Positions 43,574-50,880 of a stretch of DNA of 64,000 nt are shown here, in pieces (the first letter of the stretch is position 1; the number at the start of each line of letters is the position of its first letter). The DNA is from JBNNGK01 sp050268245 (GTDB lineage: Bacteria; Pseudomonadota; Gammaproteobacteria; Enterobacterales; Enterobacteriaceae): contig NZ_JBNNGK010000015.1 of the NCBI RefSeq assembly GCF_050268245.1, positions 1-64,000 on the forward strand. Reading direction: 5' to 3'. The translations under genes were made by a program, and so were the position numbers. A model generated the notes under the pieces. That model was given only the letters and a program-made list of their open reading frames with translations. It did not search any database and was not told the origin of the DNA.

Positions 43574-43621
43574 GAGCCTGTCTTCGTGTGTTTTGGCGGC
43601 AGAACATAGGAAGACAGGCTC
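43574..43621 (+). other. Perfect 12-bp inverted repeat in the aceE leader
   Basis: GAGCCTGTCTTC and GAAGACAGGCTC enclose 24 bases and end 34 bases before the aceE start. In the mRNA this is a strong stem just upstream of the ribosome site (AAGGAA). It may set aceE translation or mRNA stability. Confidence 0.55.
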
Positions 43622-43655
43622 CAAATAAACCATTAGACAGATAAGGAATACCACC

Positions 43656-46319
43656 ATGTCAGAACGTTTAAACAATGACGTGGATCCGATCGAAACCCGC
43701 GACTGGCTGCAGGCGATCGAATCGGTCATCCGTGAAGAGGGTGTTGAGCGAGCTCAGTTTCTGATTGATCAGGTATTGGGTCAGGCCCGCAAAGGCGGTG
43801 TGAGCGTAGCGGCAGGTGCCTCTGCGCAAAACTACGTCAACACCATCGCGGTGGAAGACGAACCTGAATATCCAGGTAACCTGGATCTGGAACGTCGCAT
43901 TCGCAGCGCCATCCGCTGGAATGCCATTATGACCGTTCTGCGTGCATCCAAAAAAGATCTGGATCTGGGTGGCCACATGGCTTCCTTCCAGTCTTCCGCG
44001 ACGTTTTATGAAGTCTGCTTTAACCACTTCTTCCGTGCACGCAACGAAAAAGATGGCGGCGATCTGGTTTACTTCCAGGGCCACATCTCACCGGGTGTTT
44101 ATGCACGTGCCTTCCTTGAAGGCCGCCTGACAGAAGAACAGATGAATAACTTCCGTCAGGAAGTTCACGGTAACGGGCTGTCTTCTTACCCGCACCCTAA
44201 ATTAATGCCTGAATTCTGGCAGTTCCCGACCGTGTCTATGGGTCTTGGCCCAATCAGCGCCATCTATCAAGCGAAGTTCCTGAAGTATCTGGAGCACCGC
44301 GGCCTGAAAAATACCTCAGCACAAACCGTTTACGCTTTCCTGGGTGATGGCGAGATGGATGAGCCGGAATCTAAAGGTGCGATCACCATCGCTACCCGTG
44401 AGAAACTGGACAACCTGGTGTTTGTCATCAACTGTAACCTGCAGCGCCTGGATGGCCCGGTTACCGGTAACGGTAAAATCATCAATGAACTGGAAGGTAT
44501 TTTTGCGGGCGCAGGCTGGCAGGTACTGAAAGTGATTTGGGGCGGCCGTTGGGATGAACTGCTGCGTAAAGACACCAGCGGTAAACTGGTTCAGCTGATG
44601 AACGAAACGCTGGACGGCGACTACCAGACCTTCAAATCCAAAGATGGTGCGTACGTGCGTGAGCATTTCTTCGGGCGTTACCCGGAAACCGCTGCGCTGG
44701 TCAAAGACATGACCGACGACGAAATTTGGGCGTTGAACCGTGGTGGTCACGATCCGAAGAAAGTGTTTGCTGCACTGAAAAAAGCGCAGGACACGCAAGG
44801 TAAACCAACCGTTATCTTGGCGCACACCGTCAAAGGTTACGGCATGGGTGATACCGCAGAAGGTAAGAATATCGCTCACCAGGTGAAGAAAATGAACATG
44901 GAAGGGGTACACCACTTCCGCGATCGTTTCAACGTACCGGTTGCCGATGCTGATATCGAAAAACTGCCGTACCTGACCTTCGATAAAGATTCTGAAGAGT
45001 ACAAATATCTGCATGAGCGTCGTCAGTCGCTGGAAGGCTACCTGCCAAGCCGTCTGCCGAACTTTACGCAGCAGTTGGAATTACCGTCTCTGGAAGACTT
45101 CAGCTCCCTGCTGGAAGAGCAGAACAAAGAAATCTCGACCACTATCGCTTTCGTGCGCGCGCTTAACGTGATGCTGAAGAACAAGTCGATCAAAGATCGT
45201 CTGGTGCCTATCATCGCCGATGAAGCCCGTACCTTTGGTATGGAAGGTCTGTTCCGCCAGATCGGTATCTACAGCCCGAACGGCCAGCAGTACACCCCGC
45301 AGGACCGCGAGCAGGTTGCTTACTACAAAGAAGACGAGAAAGGCCAAATTCTGCAAGAAGGCATCAACGAACTGGGCGCGGCCTCTTCTTGGCTGGCTGC
45401 AGCGACGTCTTACAGCACCAACGATCTGCCGATGATCCCGTTCTACATCTATTACTCGATGTTCGGTTTCCAACGTATTGGCGATCTGTGCTGGGCTGCG
45501 GGCGACCAACAGGCGCGTGGCTTCTTGATTGGCGGTACTTCAGGCCGTACCACGTTGAACGGTGAAGGTTTGCAGCACGAAGATGGCCACAGCCATATTC
45601 AGTCGCTGACTATCCCTAACTGTATCTCTTACGATCCAGCATATGCCTATGAAGTTGCGGTTATCATGCACGATGGTCTGGTGCGTATGTACGGTGAAGC
45701 GCAAGAGAACGTGTACTACTACATCACCACGCTGAACGAAAACTACCACATGCCAGCGATGCCGCAGGGCGCAGAAGAGGGTATCCGTAAGGGTATCTAC
45801 AAGCTGGAAACGCTGGAAGGCAGCAAAGGTAAGGTTCAGTTGCTGGGTTCAGGTTCTATCCTGCGTCACGTGCGTGATGCGGCTAAGATTCTGGCTGATG
45901 ATTACGGCGTGGGCTCTGACATCTACAGCGTGACGTCCTTCACTGAACTGGCGCGTGATGGCCAAGACTGTGAGCGCTGGAACATGCTGCACCCAACCGA
46001 AACGCCACGTGTGCCGTACATCGCTCAGGTGATGAACGATGCGCCTGCGGTTGCGTCTACCGACTACATGAAGCTGTTCGCCGAACAGGTTCGTACTTAC
46101 GTTCCAGCCAGTGATTATCGCGTACTGGGTACTGACGGCTTCGGTCGTTCAGACAGCCGCGAAAACCTGCGTCACCACTTTGAAGTAGATGCTTCTTACG
46201 TGGTGGTTGCAGCACTGGGTGAATTGGCTAAACGCGGTGAAATCGACGCTTCTGTCGTTGCTGATGCAATTAAGAAGTTCGACATTAACCCAGAGAAAGT
46301 TAACCCGCGTCTGGCATAA
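43656..46319 (+). CDS. aceE: Pyruvate dehydrogenase E1 component
   Basis: 887 residues, as in E. coli. Homodimeric E1: thiamine diphosphate motif GDGEMDEPESKGAITIATREKLDNLVFVINCN, His-rich YFQGHISPGVYARAF, C-terminal half with GGTSGRTTLNGEGLQHEDGHS. Decarboxylates pyruvate and transfers the acetyl group to the lipoyl domains of AceF. Codon use is highly optimal, as for an abundant enzyme. Ends 13 bases before aceF. Confidence 0.98.
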   Translation: MSERLNNDVDPIETRDWLQAIESVIREEGVERAQFLIDQVLGQARKGGVSVAAGASAQNYVNTIAVEDEPEYPGNLDLERRIRSAIRWNAIMTVLRASKKDLDLGGHMASFQSSATFYEVCFNHFFRARNEKDGGDLVYFQGHISPGVYARAFLEGRLTEEQMNNFRQEVHGNGLSSYPHPKLMPEFWQFPTVSMGLGPISAIYQAKFLKYLEHRGLKNTSAQTVYAFLGDGEMDEPESKGAITIATREKLDNLVFVINCNLQRLDGPVTGNGKIINELEGIFAGAGWQVLKVIWGGRWDELLRKDTSGKLVQLMNETLDGDYQTFKSKDGAYVREHFFGRYPETAALVKDMTDDEIWALNRGGHDPKKVFAALKKAQDTQGKPTVILAHTVKGYGMGDTAEGKNIAHQVKKMNMEGVHHFRDRFNVPVADADIEKLPYLTFDKDSEEYKYLHERRQSLEGYLPSRLPNFTQQLELPSLEDFSSLLEEQNKEISTTIAFVRALNVMLKNKSIKDRLVPIIADEARTFGMEGLFRQIGIYSPNGQQYTPQDREQVAYYKEDEKGQILQEGINELGAASSWLAAATSYSTNDLPMIPFYIYYSMFGFQRIGDLCWAAGDQQARGFLIGGTSGRTTLNGEGLQHEDGHSHIQSLTIPNCISYDPAYAYEVAVIMHDGLVRMYGEAQENVYYYITTLNENYHMPAMPQGAEEGIRKGIYKLETLEGSKGKVQLLGSGSILRHVRDAAKILADDYGVGSDIYSVTSFTELARDGQDCERWNMLHPTETPRVPYIAQVMNDAPAVASTDYMKLFAEQVRTYVPASDYRVLGTDGFGRSDSRENLRHHFEVDASYVVVAALGELAKRGEIDASVVADAIKKFDINPEKVNPRLA

Positions 46320-46332
46320 GAGGTACAGAAGA

Positions 46333-48195
46333 ATGTCTATCGAAATTAACGTACCGGACATCGGTGCAGACGAAGTTGAAATCACCGAAATTCTGGTGAA
46401 AGTGGGCGACACCGTTGAAGCCGAACAATCGCTGATCACCGTTGAAGGTGACAAAGCGTCTATGGAAGTGCCTTCGCCACAGGCTGGCGTGGTGAAAGAG
46501 ATCAAAGTTGCGGTTGGCGATAAAACGGAAACCGGCAAACTGATCATGATCTTCGAAGCAGAAGGTGCAGCGCAGGCTGCACCCGCGGCTAAAACAGAAG
46601 AAAAACCTGCAGCAGCGCCAGCTGCCGCAGCAAAAGATGTAGAAGTACCGGATATCGGCGCCGATGAAGTAGAAGTGACCGAAATTTTGGTAAAAGTGGG
46701 TGACACCGTTGAAGCCGAACAATCGCTGATCACTGTTGAAGGTGATAAAGCGTCGATGGAAGTGCCAGCACCGTTTGCGGGCACCGTGAAAGAGATCAAA
46801 ATCAATACTGGCGATAAGGTAAAAACCGGCTCGCTGATTATGGTCTTCGACGTGGCAGGCGGCGGCTCTGCTGCACCGGCAGCGGCTGAAACTCAAGCGG
46901 CTCCGGCAGCAGCGCCAGCGGCGGCAGCGGCCAAAGACGTTGCCGTACCAGACATCGGCGGTGACGAAGTTGAAGTGACCGAAGTGATGGTCAAAGTCGG
47001 TGATAAGGTTGCCGCTGAACAGTCACTGATCACCGTAGAAGGTGACAAAGCGTCGATGGAAGTGCCAGCGCCGTTTGCGGGCACCGTGAAAGAGATCAAA
47101 ATCAACACCGGCGATAAAGTGAAAACCGGCTCGCTGATTATGGTGTTCGAAGTGGAAGGTGCTGCACCTGCCGCGGCTCCTGCGCAAAAAGCAGAAGCGG
47201 CACCGGCAGCGTCAAAACCAGCCGCTGCGCCTGCTGCCAAAGCAGAAAGCAAAGGCGAGTTCACCGAGAACGACGCTTATGTGCACGCTACCCCGGTTAT
47301 CCGCCGTTTAGCGCGTGAATTCGGTGTAAACCTGGCTAAAGTGAAAGGTACCGGTCGTAAAGGCCGCATCCTGCGCGAAGACGTTCAGGCTTACGTGAAA
47401 GACGCGGTGAAACGTGCCGAGTCTGCCCCTGCTGCTGCGGGTGGTGGTCTGCCAGGTATGCTGCCATGGCCGAAAGTGGACTTCAGCAAGTTCGGTGAAA
47501 TCGAAGAAGTCGAAATGGGCCGCATCCAGAAGATCTCGGGTGCTAACCTTAGCCGTAACTGGGTGATGATCCCGCACGTTACGCACTTTGATAAAACGGA
47601 TATCACCGATCTGGAAGCGTTCCGTAAGCAGCAGAACGAAGAAGCGGCTAAACGTAAGCTGGATGTGAAGTTCACCCCGGTGGTGTTCATCATGAAAGCC
47701 GTGGCAGCCGCGTTGGAGCAAATGCCACGCTTCAACAGCTCTCTGTCCGAAGACGGTCAGAAATTGACGCTGAAGAAATACATCAACGTGGGTGTCGCGG
47801 TTGATACGCCAAATGGCTTGGTGGTTCCGGTGTTCAAAGATGTGAACAAGAAGAGCATCACCGAGCTGTCTCGTGAACTGATGGCCATCTCCAAGAAAGC
47901 ACGTGACGGTAAACTGACCGCCGGTGAGATGCAGGGCGGTTGCTTCACCATCTCGAGCCTGGGCGGTATCGGGACAACGCACTTCGCGCCAATTGTTAAT
48001 GCGCCTGAAGTGGCTATTCTGGGTGTCTCCAAGTCAGCGATGGAGCCAGTCTGGAACGGTAAAGAGTTCGTTCCGCGTCTGATGATGCCGATGTCTCTCT
48101 CCTTCGACCACCGTGTCATTGACGGTGCCGATGGTGCGCGTTTCATCACTATTATCAATAACATGCTGGCTGACATCCGTCGTCTGGTGATGTAA
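46333..48195 (+). CDS. aceF: Pyruvate dehydrogenase E2, dihydrolipoyl acetyltransferase
   Basis: 620 residues from ATG 46333 (AAGA upstream; the open frame extends back into aceE but is not used). Three tandem lipoyl domains (about 2-75, 100-175, 200-275), each with the lipoylated Lys in GDKAS, joined by Ala/Pro-rich flexible linkers; peripheral-subunit-binding domain (VHATPVIRRLAREFGV...GTGRKGRILREDV); catalytic domain ending SFDHRVIDGADGARF. Forms the core of the complex and passes acetyl to CoA. Lipoyl domains start 294 and 300 bases apart in the DNA and are nearly identical. Confidence 0.98.
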   Translation: MSIEINVPDIGADEVEITEILVKVGDTVEAEQSLITVEGDKASMEVPSPQAGVVKEIKVAVGDKTETGKLIMIFEAEGAAQAAPAAKTEEKPAAAPAAAAKDVEVPDIGADEVEVTEILVKVGDTVEAEQSLITVEGDKASMEVPAPFAGTVKEIKINTGDKVKTGSLIMVFDVAGGGSAAPAAAETQAAPAAAPAAAAAKDVAVPDIGGDEVEVTEVMVKVGDKVAAEQSLITVEGDKASMEVPAPFAGTVKEIKINTGDKVKTGSLIMVFEVEGAAPAAAPAQKAEAAPAASKPAAAPAAKAESKGEFTENDAYVHATPVIRRLAREFGVNLAKVKGTGRKGRILREDVQAYVKDAVKRAESAPAAAGGGLPGMLPWPKVDFSKFGEIEEVEMGRIQKISGANLSRNWVMIPHVTHFDKTDITDLEAFRKQQNEEAAKRKLDVKFTPVVFIMKAVAAALEQMPRFNSSLSEDGQKLTLKKYINVGVAVDTPNGLVVPVFKDVNKKSITELSRELMAISKKARDGKLTAGEMQGGCFTISSLGGIGTTHFAPIVNAPEVAILGVSKSAMEPVWNGKEFVPRLMMPMSLSFDHRVIDGADGARFITIINNMLADIRRLVM

Positions 48196-48201
48196 TGAAC
48201 A

Positions 48202-48225
48202 AAGGGCGCAGCATGCTGCGCCCTT
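48202..48225. other. Perfect palindrome after aceF
   Basis: AAGGGCGCAGCA-TGCTGCGCCCTT, fully symmetric 24 bases, 6 bases after the aceF stop. No T-run follows. Probably partial termination or 3' end protection between aceF and lpd. Confidence 0.6.
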
Positions 48226-48383
48226 ATCGCTTTAGTGGCAGTTTTGTCGGTTGTTGCATGACTCGACAGAATTGTTGAGACACGGGTCACTCGAACACGC
48301 TTTGCAGATAATTAACAATTCTGTAAACTGCTCGCGGTGTAAGCGTCCCGGTGGATGAAGGGCGTTATAAGATTGATTAATAA

Positions 48384-48510
48384 TATATCCGAAATAATTG
48401 GAACTGCATCAAGGCGGCAAGCAAGTGAATCCTGACGAGCTGGCATCAGTCAGTGATTTGGGTGAATGAACGCAGCCAACACGATGTTAGCTTCAAGCAT
48501 GATGGGTATA
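48384..48510 (+). repeat. Complete 127-bp ERIC repeat in the lpd leader
   Basis: Begins TATATCCGAAATAATTGG and ends CATGATGGGTATA, the two ERIC termini, with the central CCTGACGAGCTGGCATCAG palindrome between. Exactly the standard ERIC length. It lies 39 bases before the lpd start, so it is transcribed if lpd has its own upstream promoter. Confidence 0.88.
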
Positions 48511-48549
48511 AAATGACGTCTGACCCGCCGGACAATCAAATAAGAGGTC

Positions 48550-49977
48550 ATGATGAGTACTGAAATTAAAACTCAGGTCGTGGTACTTGGGGCGGGCCCA
48601 GCAGGTTACTCTGCTGCCTTTCGTTGCGCTGACTTAGGTCTTGAAACCGTTCTGGTTGAACGCTATTCCACACTGGGTGGGGTTTGCCTGAATGTGGGAT
48701 GTATCCCTTCCAAAGCCCTGTTGCACGTTGCCAAAGTGATCGAAGAAGCTAAAGCACTGGCTGAGCACGGCATTGTTTTCGGTGAGCCAAAAACCGACAT
48801 TGACAAAATCCGCACCTGGAAAGAAAAAGTCATTACTCAGTTGACCGGTGGTCTGGCGGGTATGGCGAAAGGCCGTAAAGTCAAAGTCGTAAACGGCTTA
48901 GGCAAATTTACCGGCGCTAACACCCTGGTAGTTGAAGGCGAAAATGGTGCGACCACCATCAATTTCGATAACGCCATCATTGCCGCGGGTTCTCGTCCGA
49001 TCCAACTGCCATTCATTCCTCATGACGATCCACGCGTATGGGATTCCACTGATGCACTGGAACTGAAAAGCGTTCCTGAGCGTCTGTTGGTGATGGGCGG
49101 TGGTATCATCGGTTTGGAAATGGGCACCGTATACCATGCGTTGGGTTCTCAGATCGACGTGGTTGAAATGTTCGATCAGGTTATTCCGGCGGCGGATAAA
49201 GACGTGGTGAAAGTCTTCACTAAACGTATCAGCAAGCAATTCAACCTGATGCTGGAAACCAAAGTGACGGCGGTAGAAGCCAAAGAAGACGGCATCTACG
49301 TTACGATGGAAGGCAAAAAAGCGCCGGCGGAACCTCAGCGTTACGACGCGGTGCTGGTGGCTATCGGCCGTGTGCCAAACGGCAAACTGTTGGATGCCGG
49401 TAAGGCGGGCGTGGAGGTTGACGACCGTGGTTTCATCCACGTTGACAAACAGCTGCGCACCAACGTGCCACACATCTTTGCTATCGGCGATATCGTTGGT
49501 CAACCGATGCTGGCGCACAAAGGCGTGCATGAAGGCCACGTTGCGGCAGAAGTTATCTCTGGTAAGAAACACTACTTCGATCCGAAAGTGATCCCATCCA
49601 TCGCGTATACTGAGCCGGAAGTTGCTTGGGTCGGTCTGACCGAGAAAGAAGCGAAAGAGAAAGGCATCAGCTACGAAACATCCACCTTCCCGTGGGCAGC
49701 TTCTGGCCGTGCTATTGCTTCAGACTGTGCGGAAGGCATGACCAAACTGATCTTCGATAAAGAAACGCATCGTATCATCGGCGGTGCGATTGTTGGCACC
49801 AACGGCGGCGAACTGCTGGGCGAAATCGGTTTGGCTATTGAGATGGGCTGCGACGCAGAAGATATCGCGTTGACTATCCATGCTCACCCAACGCTGCATG
49901 AATCTGTTGGTCTGGCTGCCGAGATCTACGAAGGTAGTATCACTGACTTGCCTAACCCGAAAGCCAAGAAAAAGTAA
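48550..49977 (+). CDS. lpd: Dihydrolipoyl dehydrogenase (E3)
   Basis: 475 residues. FAD-binding GAGPAGYSAAFRCADLGLETVLVE, redox disulfide GGVCLNVGCIPSKALL, NAD-binding GGGIIGLEMG, active-site His in HAHPTLHES. Reoxidises lipoamide in pyruvate and 2-oxoglutarate dehydrogenases and the glycine cleavage system. Set apart from aceF by 354 bases with an ERIC copy, so probably also transcribed separately as in E. coli. Start Met-Met at 48550 after AGAGG. Confidence 0.98.
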   Translation: MMSTEIKTQVVVLGAGPAGYSAAFRCADLGLETVLVERYSTLGGVCLNVGCIPSKALLHVAKVIEEAKALAEHGIVFGEPKTDIDKIRTWKEKVITQLTGGLAGMAKGRKVKVVNGLGKFTGANTLVVEGENGATTINFDNAIIAAGSRPIQLPFIPHDDPRVWDSTDALELKSVPERLLVMGGGIIGLEMGTVYHALGSQIDVVEMFDQVIPAADKDVVKVFTKRISKQFNLMLETKVTAVEAKEDGIYVTMEGKKAPAEPQRYDAVLVAIGRVPNGKLLDAGKAGVEVDDRGFIHVDKQLRTNVPHIFAIGDIVGQPMLAHKGVHEGHVAAEVISGKKHYFDPKVIPSIAYTEPEVAWVGLTEKEAKEKGISYETSTFPWAASGRAIASDCAEGMTKLIFDKETHRIIGGAIVGTNGGELLGEIGLAIEMGCDAEDIALTIHAHPTLHESVGLAAEIYEGSITDLPNPKAKKK

Positions 49978-50000
49978 TTTCTTTGCTTGAACGGTTGATA

Positions 50001-50027
50001 AACGGCGCCTATATAGGGGCCGTTTTT
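50001..50027 (+). terminator. Rho-independent terminator of lpd
   Basis: AACGGCGCC-TATATA-GGGGCCGTT with one mismatch, followed by a T-run (TTTTTTTA). About 24 bases past the stop. Confidence 0.9.
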
Positions 50028-50041
50028 TTATGGGCGCCCGG

Positions 50042-50066
50042 TTAAAAGGCCGCTCAGCGAGCGGCC
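50042..50066 (-). terminator. Rho-independent terminator of the small membrane-peptide gene
   Basis: On the minus strand GGCCGCTC-GCT-GAGCGGCC followed by TTTTAAC, 7 bases past the stop of the 40-codon gene. Confidence 0.75.
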
Positions 50067-50072
50067 AGTAGC

Positions 50073-50195
50073 TTACTTGTTCTGAAGTATGAGATTCAGT
50101 GTGACGCTATTACCGGAAATCATCCAGCCACCTTCGCCAACGCCAAACGCAGACCCCAGTACAATGAGCAGGATAAAGAGCGAATTCCTTTTCAT
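50073..50195 (-). CDS. 40-residue hydrophobic small protein
   Basis: From ATG 50195: MKRNSLFILLIVLGSAFGVG then EGGWMISGNSVTLNLILQNK. A basic start and one hydrophobic segment of about 15 residues give either a cleaved signal peptide (after AFG) or a single membrane anchor. AAGGA lies 8 bases upstream and an intrinsic terminator directly downstream, which argues for a genuine gene despite its size. I do not recognise a family. E. coli carries yacH near this place, unrelated. Confidence 0.6.
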   Translation of the reverse strand: MKRNSLFILLIVLGSAFGVGEGGWMISGNSVTLNLILQNK

Positions 50196-50261
50196 TGCGC
50201 AGTCCTTATTCAGGAACCACGACCACCGCGATCTCACCGGGAAAACCTCAGTGGAACAAGC

Positions 50262-50360
50262 GCCTTGTAGCACTTGTCTCGCAGTTGTTGCAGCACTGCT
50301 CTCAAGCCCGGCGGCCGGCTGCTAAACCGGTAGAACAGACCCGTAGTCAGGGTACACAAA
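50262..50360 (+). ncRNA. Possible structured RNA, first copy of a tandem element
   Basis: Shares with the element at 50422 a 5' block (CCTTGTAGCACTTGTCTCG here; 18 of 20 match) and, 40 bases on, a CTGCTAA loop closed by a stem (CCGG / CCGG here) then GAACA. A first stem GCAGT / ACTGC takes the place of ATCGT / ACGAT in the second copy: different bases, same fold. No convincing promoter is placed correctly for this copy and its terminator is unclear, so it may be a decayed or differently ended paralog. Confidence 0.35.
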
Positions 50361-50386
50361 CAAGAGGGTTTTATCTTTCTTTTTGG

Positions 50387-50415
50387 TTGTTTTTTTAACC
50401 AATGTTGTGCACAAT
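50387..50415 (+). promoter_or_regulatory. Sigma-70-like promoter of the candidate small RNA
   Basis: TTGTTT (50387-50392) and CACAAT (50410-50415) with exactly 17 bases between; predicted start at about 50422, the first base of the conserved element. Confidence 0.45.
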
Positions 50416-50421
50416 CATCTG

Positions 50422-50521
50422 GCCTTGTAGCGCTTGTATCGTTTTTTACGATGTAAGAAATCCGCTCGGTGCCTGCTAACACCGCACGGAACAAACAAAC
50501 CGCTTTTATAGCGGTTTTTTT
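50422..50521 (+). ncRNA. Candidate small RNA, second copy of the tandem element
   Basis: About 100 bases. Starts GCCTTGTAGCGCTTGTATCG; stem 1 ATCGT-TTTTT-ACGAT; stem 2 CGGTG-CCTGCTAA-CACCG; linker with GGAACAAACA; Rho-independent terminator AAACCGC-TTTTATA-GCGGTTT followed by T-run. A promoter fits just upstream. No open frame fits the transcript. Not recognised as any known enterobacterial RNA (not RyhB, GlmY/Z, Spot 42, OmrA/B, RydC or ChiX by recalled sequence). Function unknown; the single-stranded CTGCTAA loop and GGAACAAACA linker are the likely contact regions. Confidence 0.5.
50496..50521 (+). terminator. Rho-independent terminator of the candidate small RNA
   Basis: AAACCGC / GCGGTTT stem with a seven-base loop and seven T. 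No protein gene precedes it on this strand within 500 bases. Confidence 0.9.
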
Positions 50522-50703
50522 GTGTTCGTAGCTCATCTTTTTCCCGCAGTATATCGATAACCGTTGTAAAAGAATGGGTATTGTGATGTGCTCATTACGC
50601 TGAATAAGCGTATCCGATCGGTAGGCTGCGGACGGCAGTTTGTCAGGGTGACAGCCGATTACACTGTGCTCAACGATTCAGCAAAGATTTAATGTTGCTT
50701 TTA

Positions 50704-50742
50704 TGTGAACGAATTAACAACCGATTCAAATCCTGATATGCT
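50704..50742 (+). promoter_or_regulatory. Probable acnB promoter with CRP-like site
   Basis: TGTGA-ACGAAT-TAACA (50704-50719) has 9 of 10 CRP consensus positions; TATGCT at 50737-50742 could be the -10. Predicted start near 50749, leaving a leader of about 130 bases. CRP activates acnB in E. coli (known). Confidence 0.45.
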
Positions 50743-50880
50743 GGCTGAGCGCAACCGGGCACTGTACCTTACAGTCCAGGACATCGACAGCAGTGCCTCG
50801 TAATATTACCGTGCGCTAAAACCCGGTTTGAATATTGAGCGCCAGGCACAATAAATGACAATGAGAGCGAGGAGAAAGTC

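Noticed and set aside
43410..43655. ERIC element in the pdhR-aceE spacer
   Set aside because: Some inverted repeats, but neither ERIC terminus nor its central palindrome is present.
46149..46805. Minus-strand frames opposite aceF (also 46300-46896, 46893-47264)
   Set aside because: Shadow of the repeated lipoyl domains; their apparent repeats mirror aceF.
50234..50536. 100-codon minus-strand frame opposite the candidate small RNA
   Set aside because: Passes through the terminator stem and has no convincing ribosome site; the RNA features on the other strand explain the conservation better.
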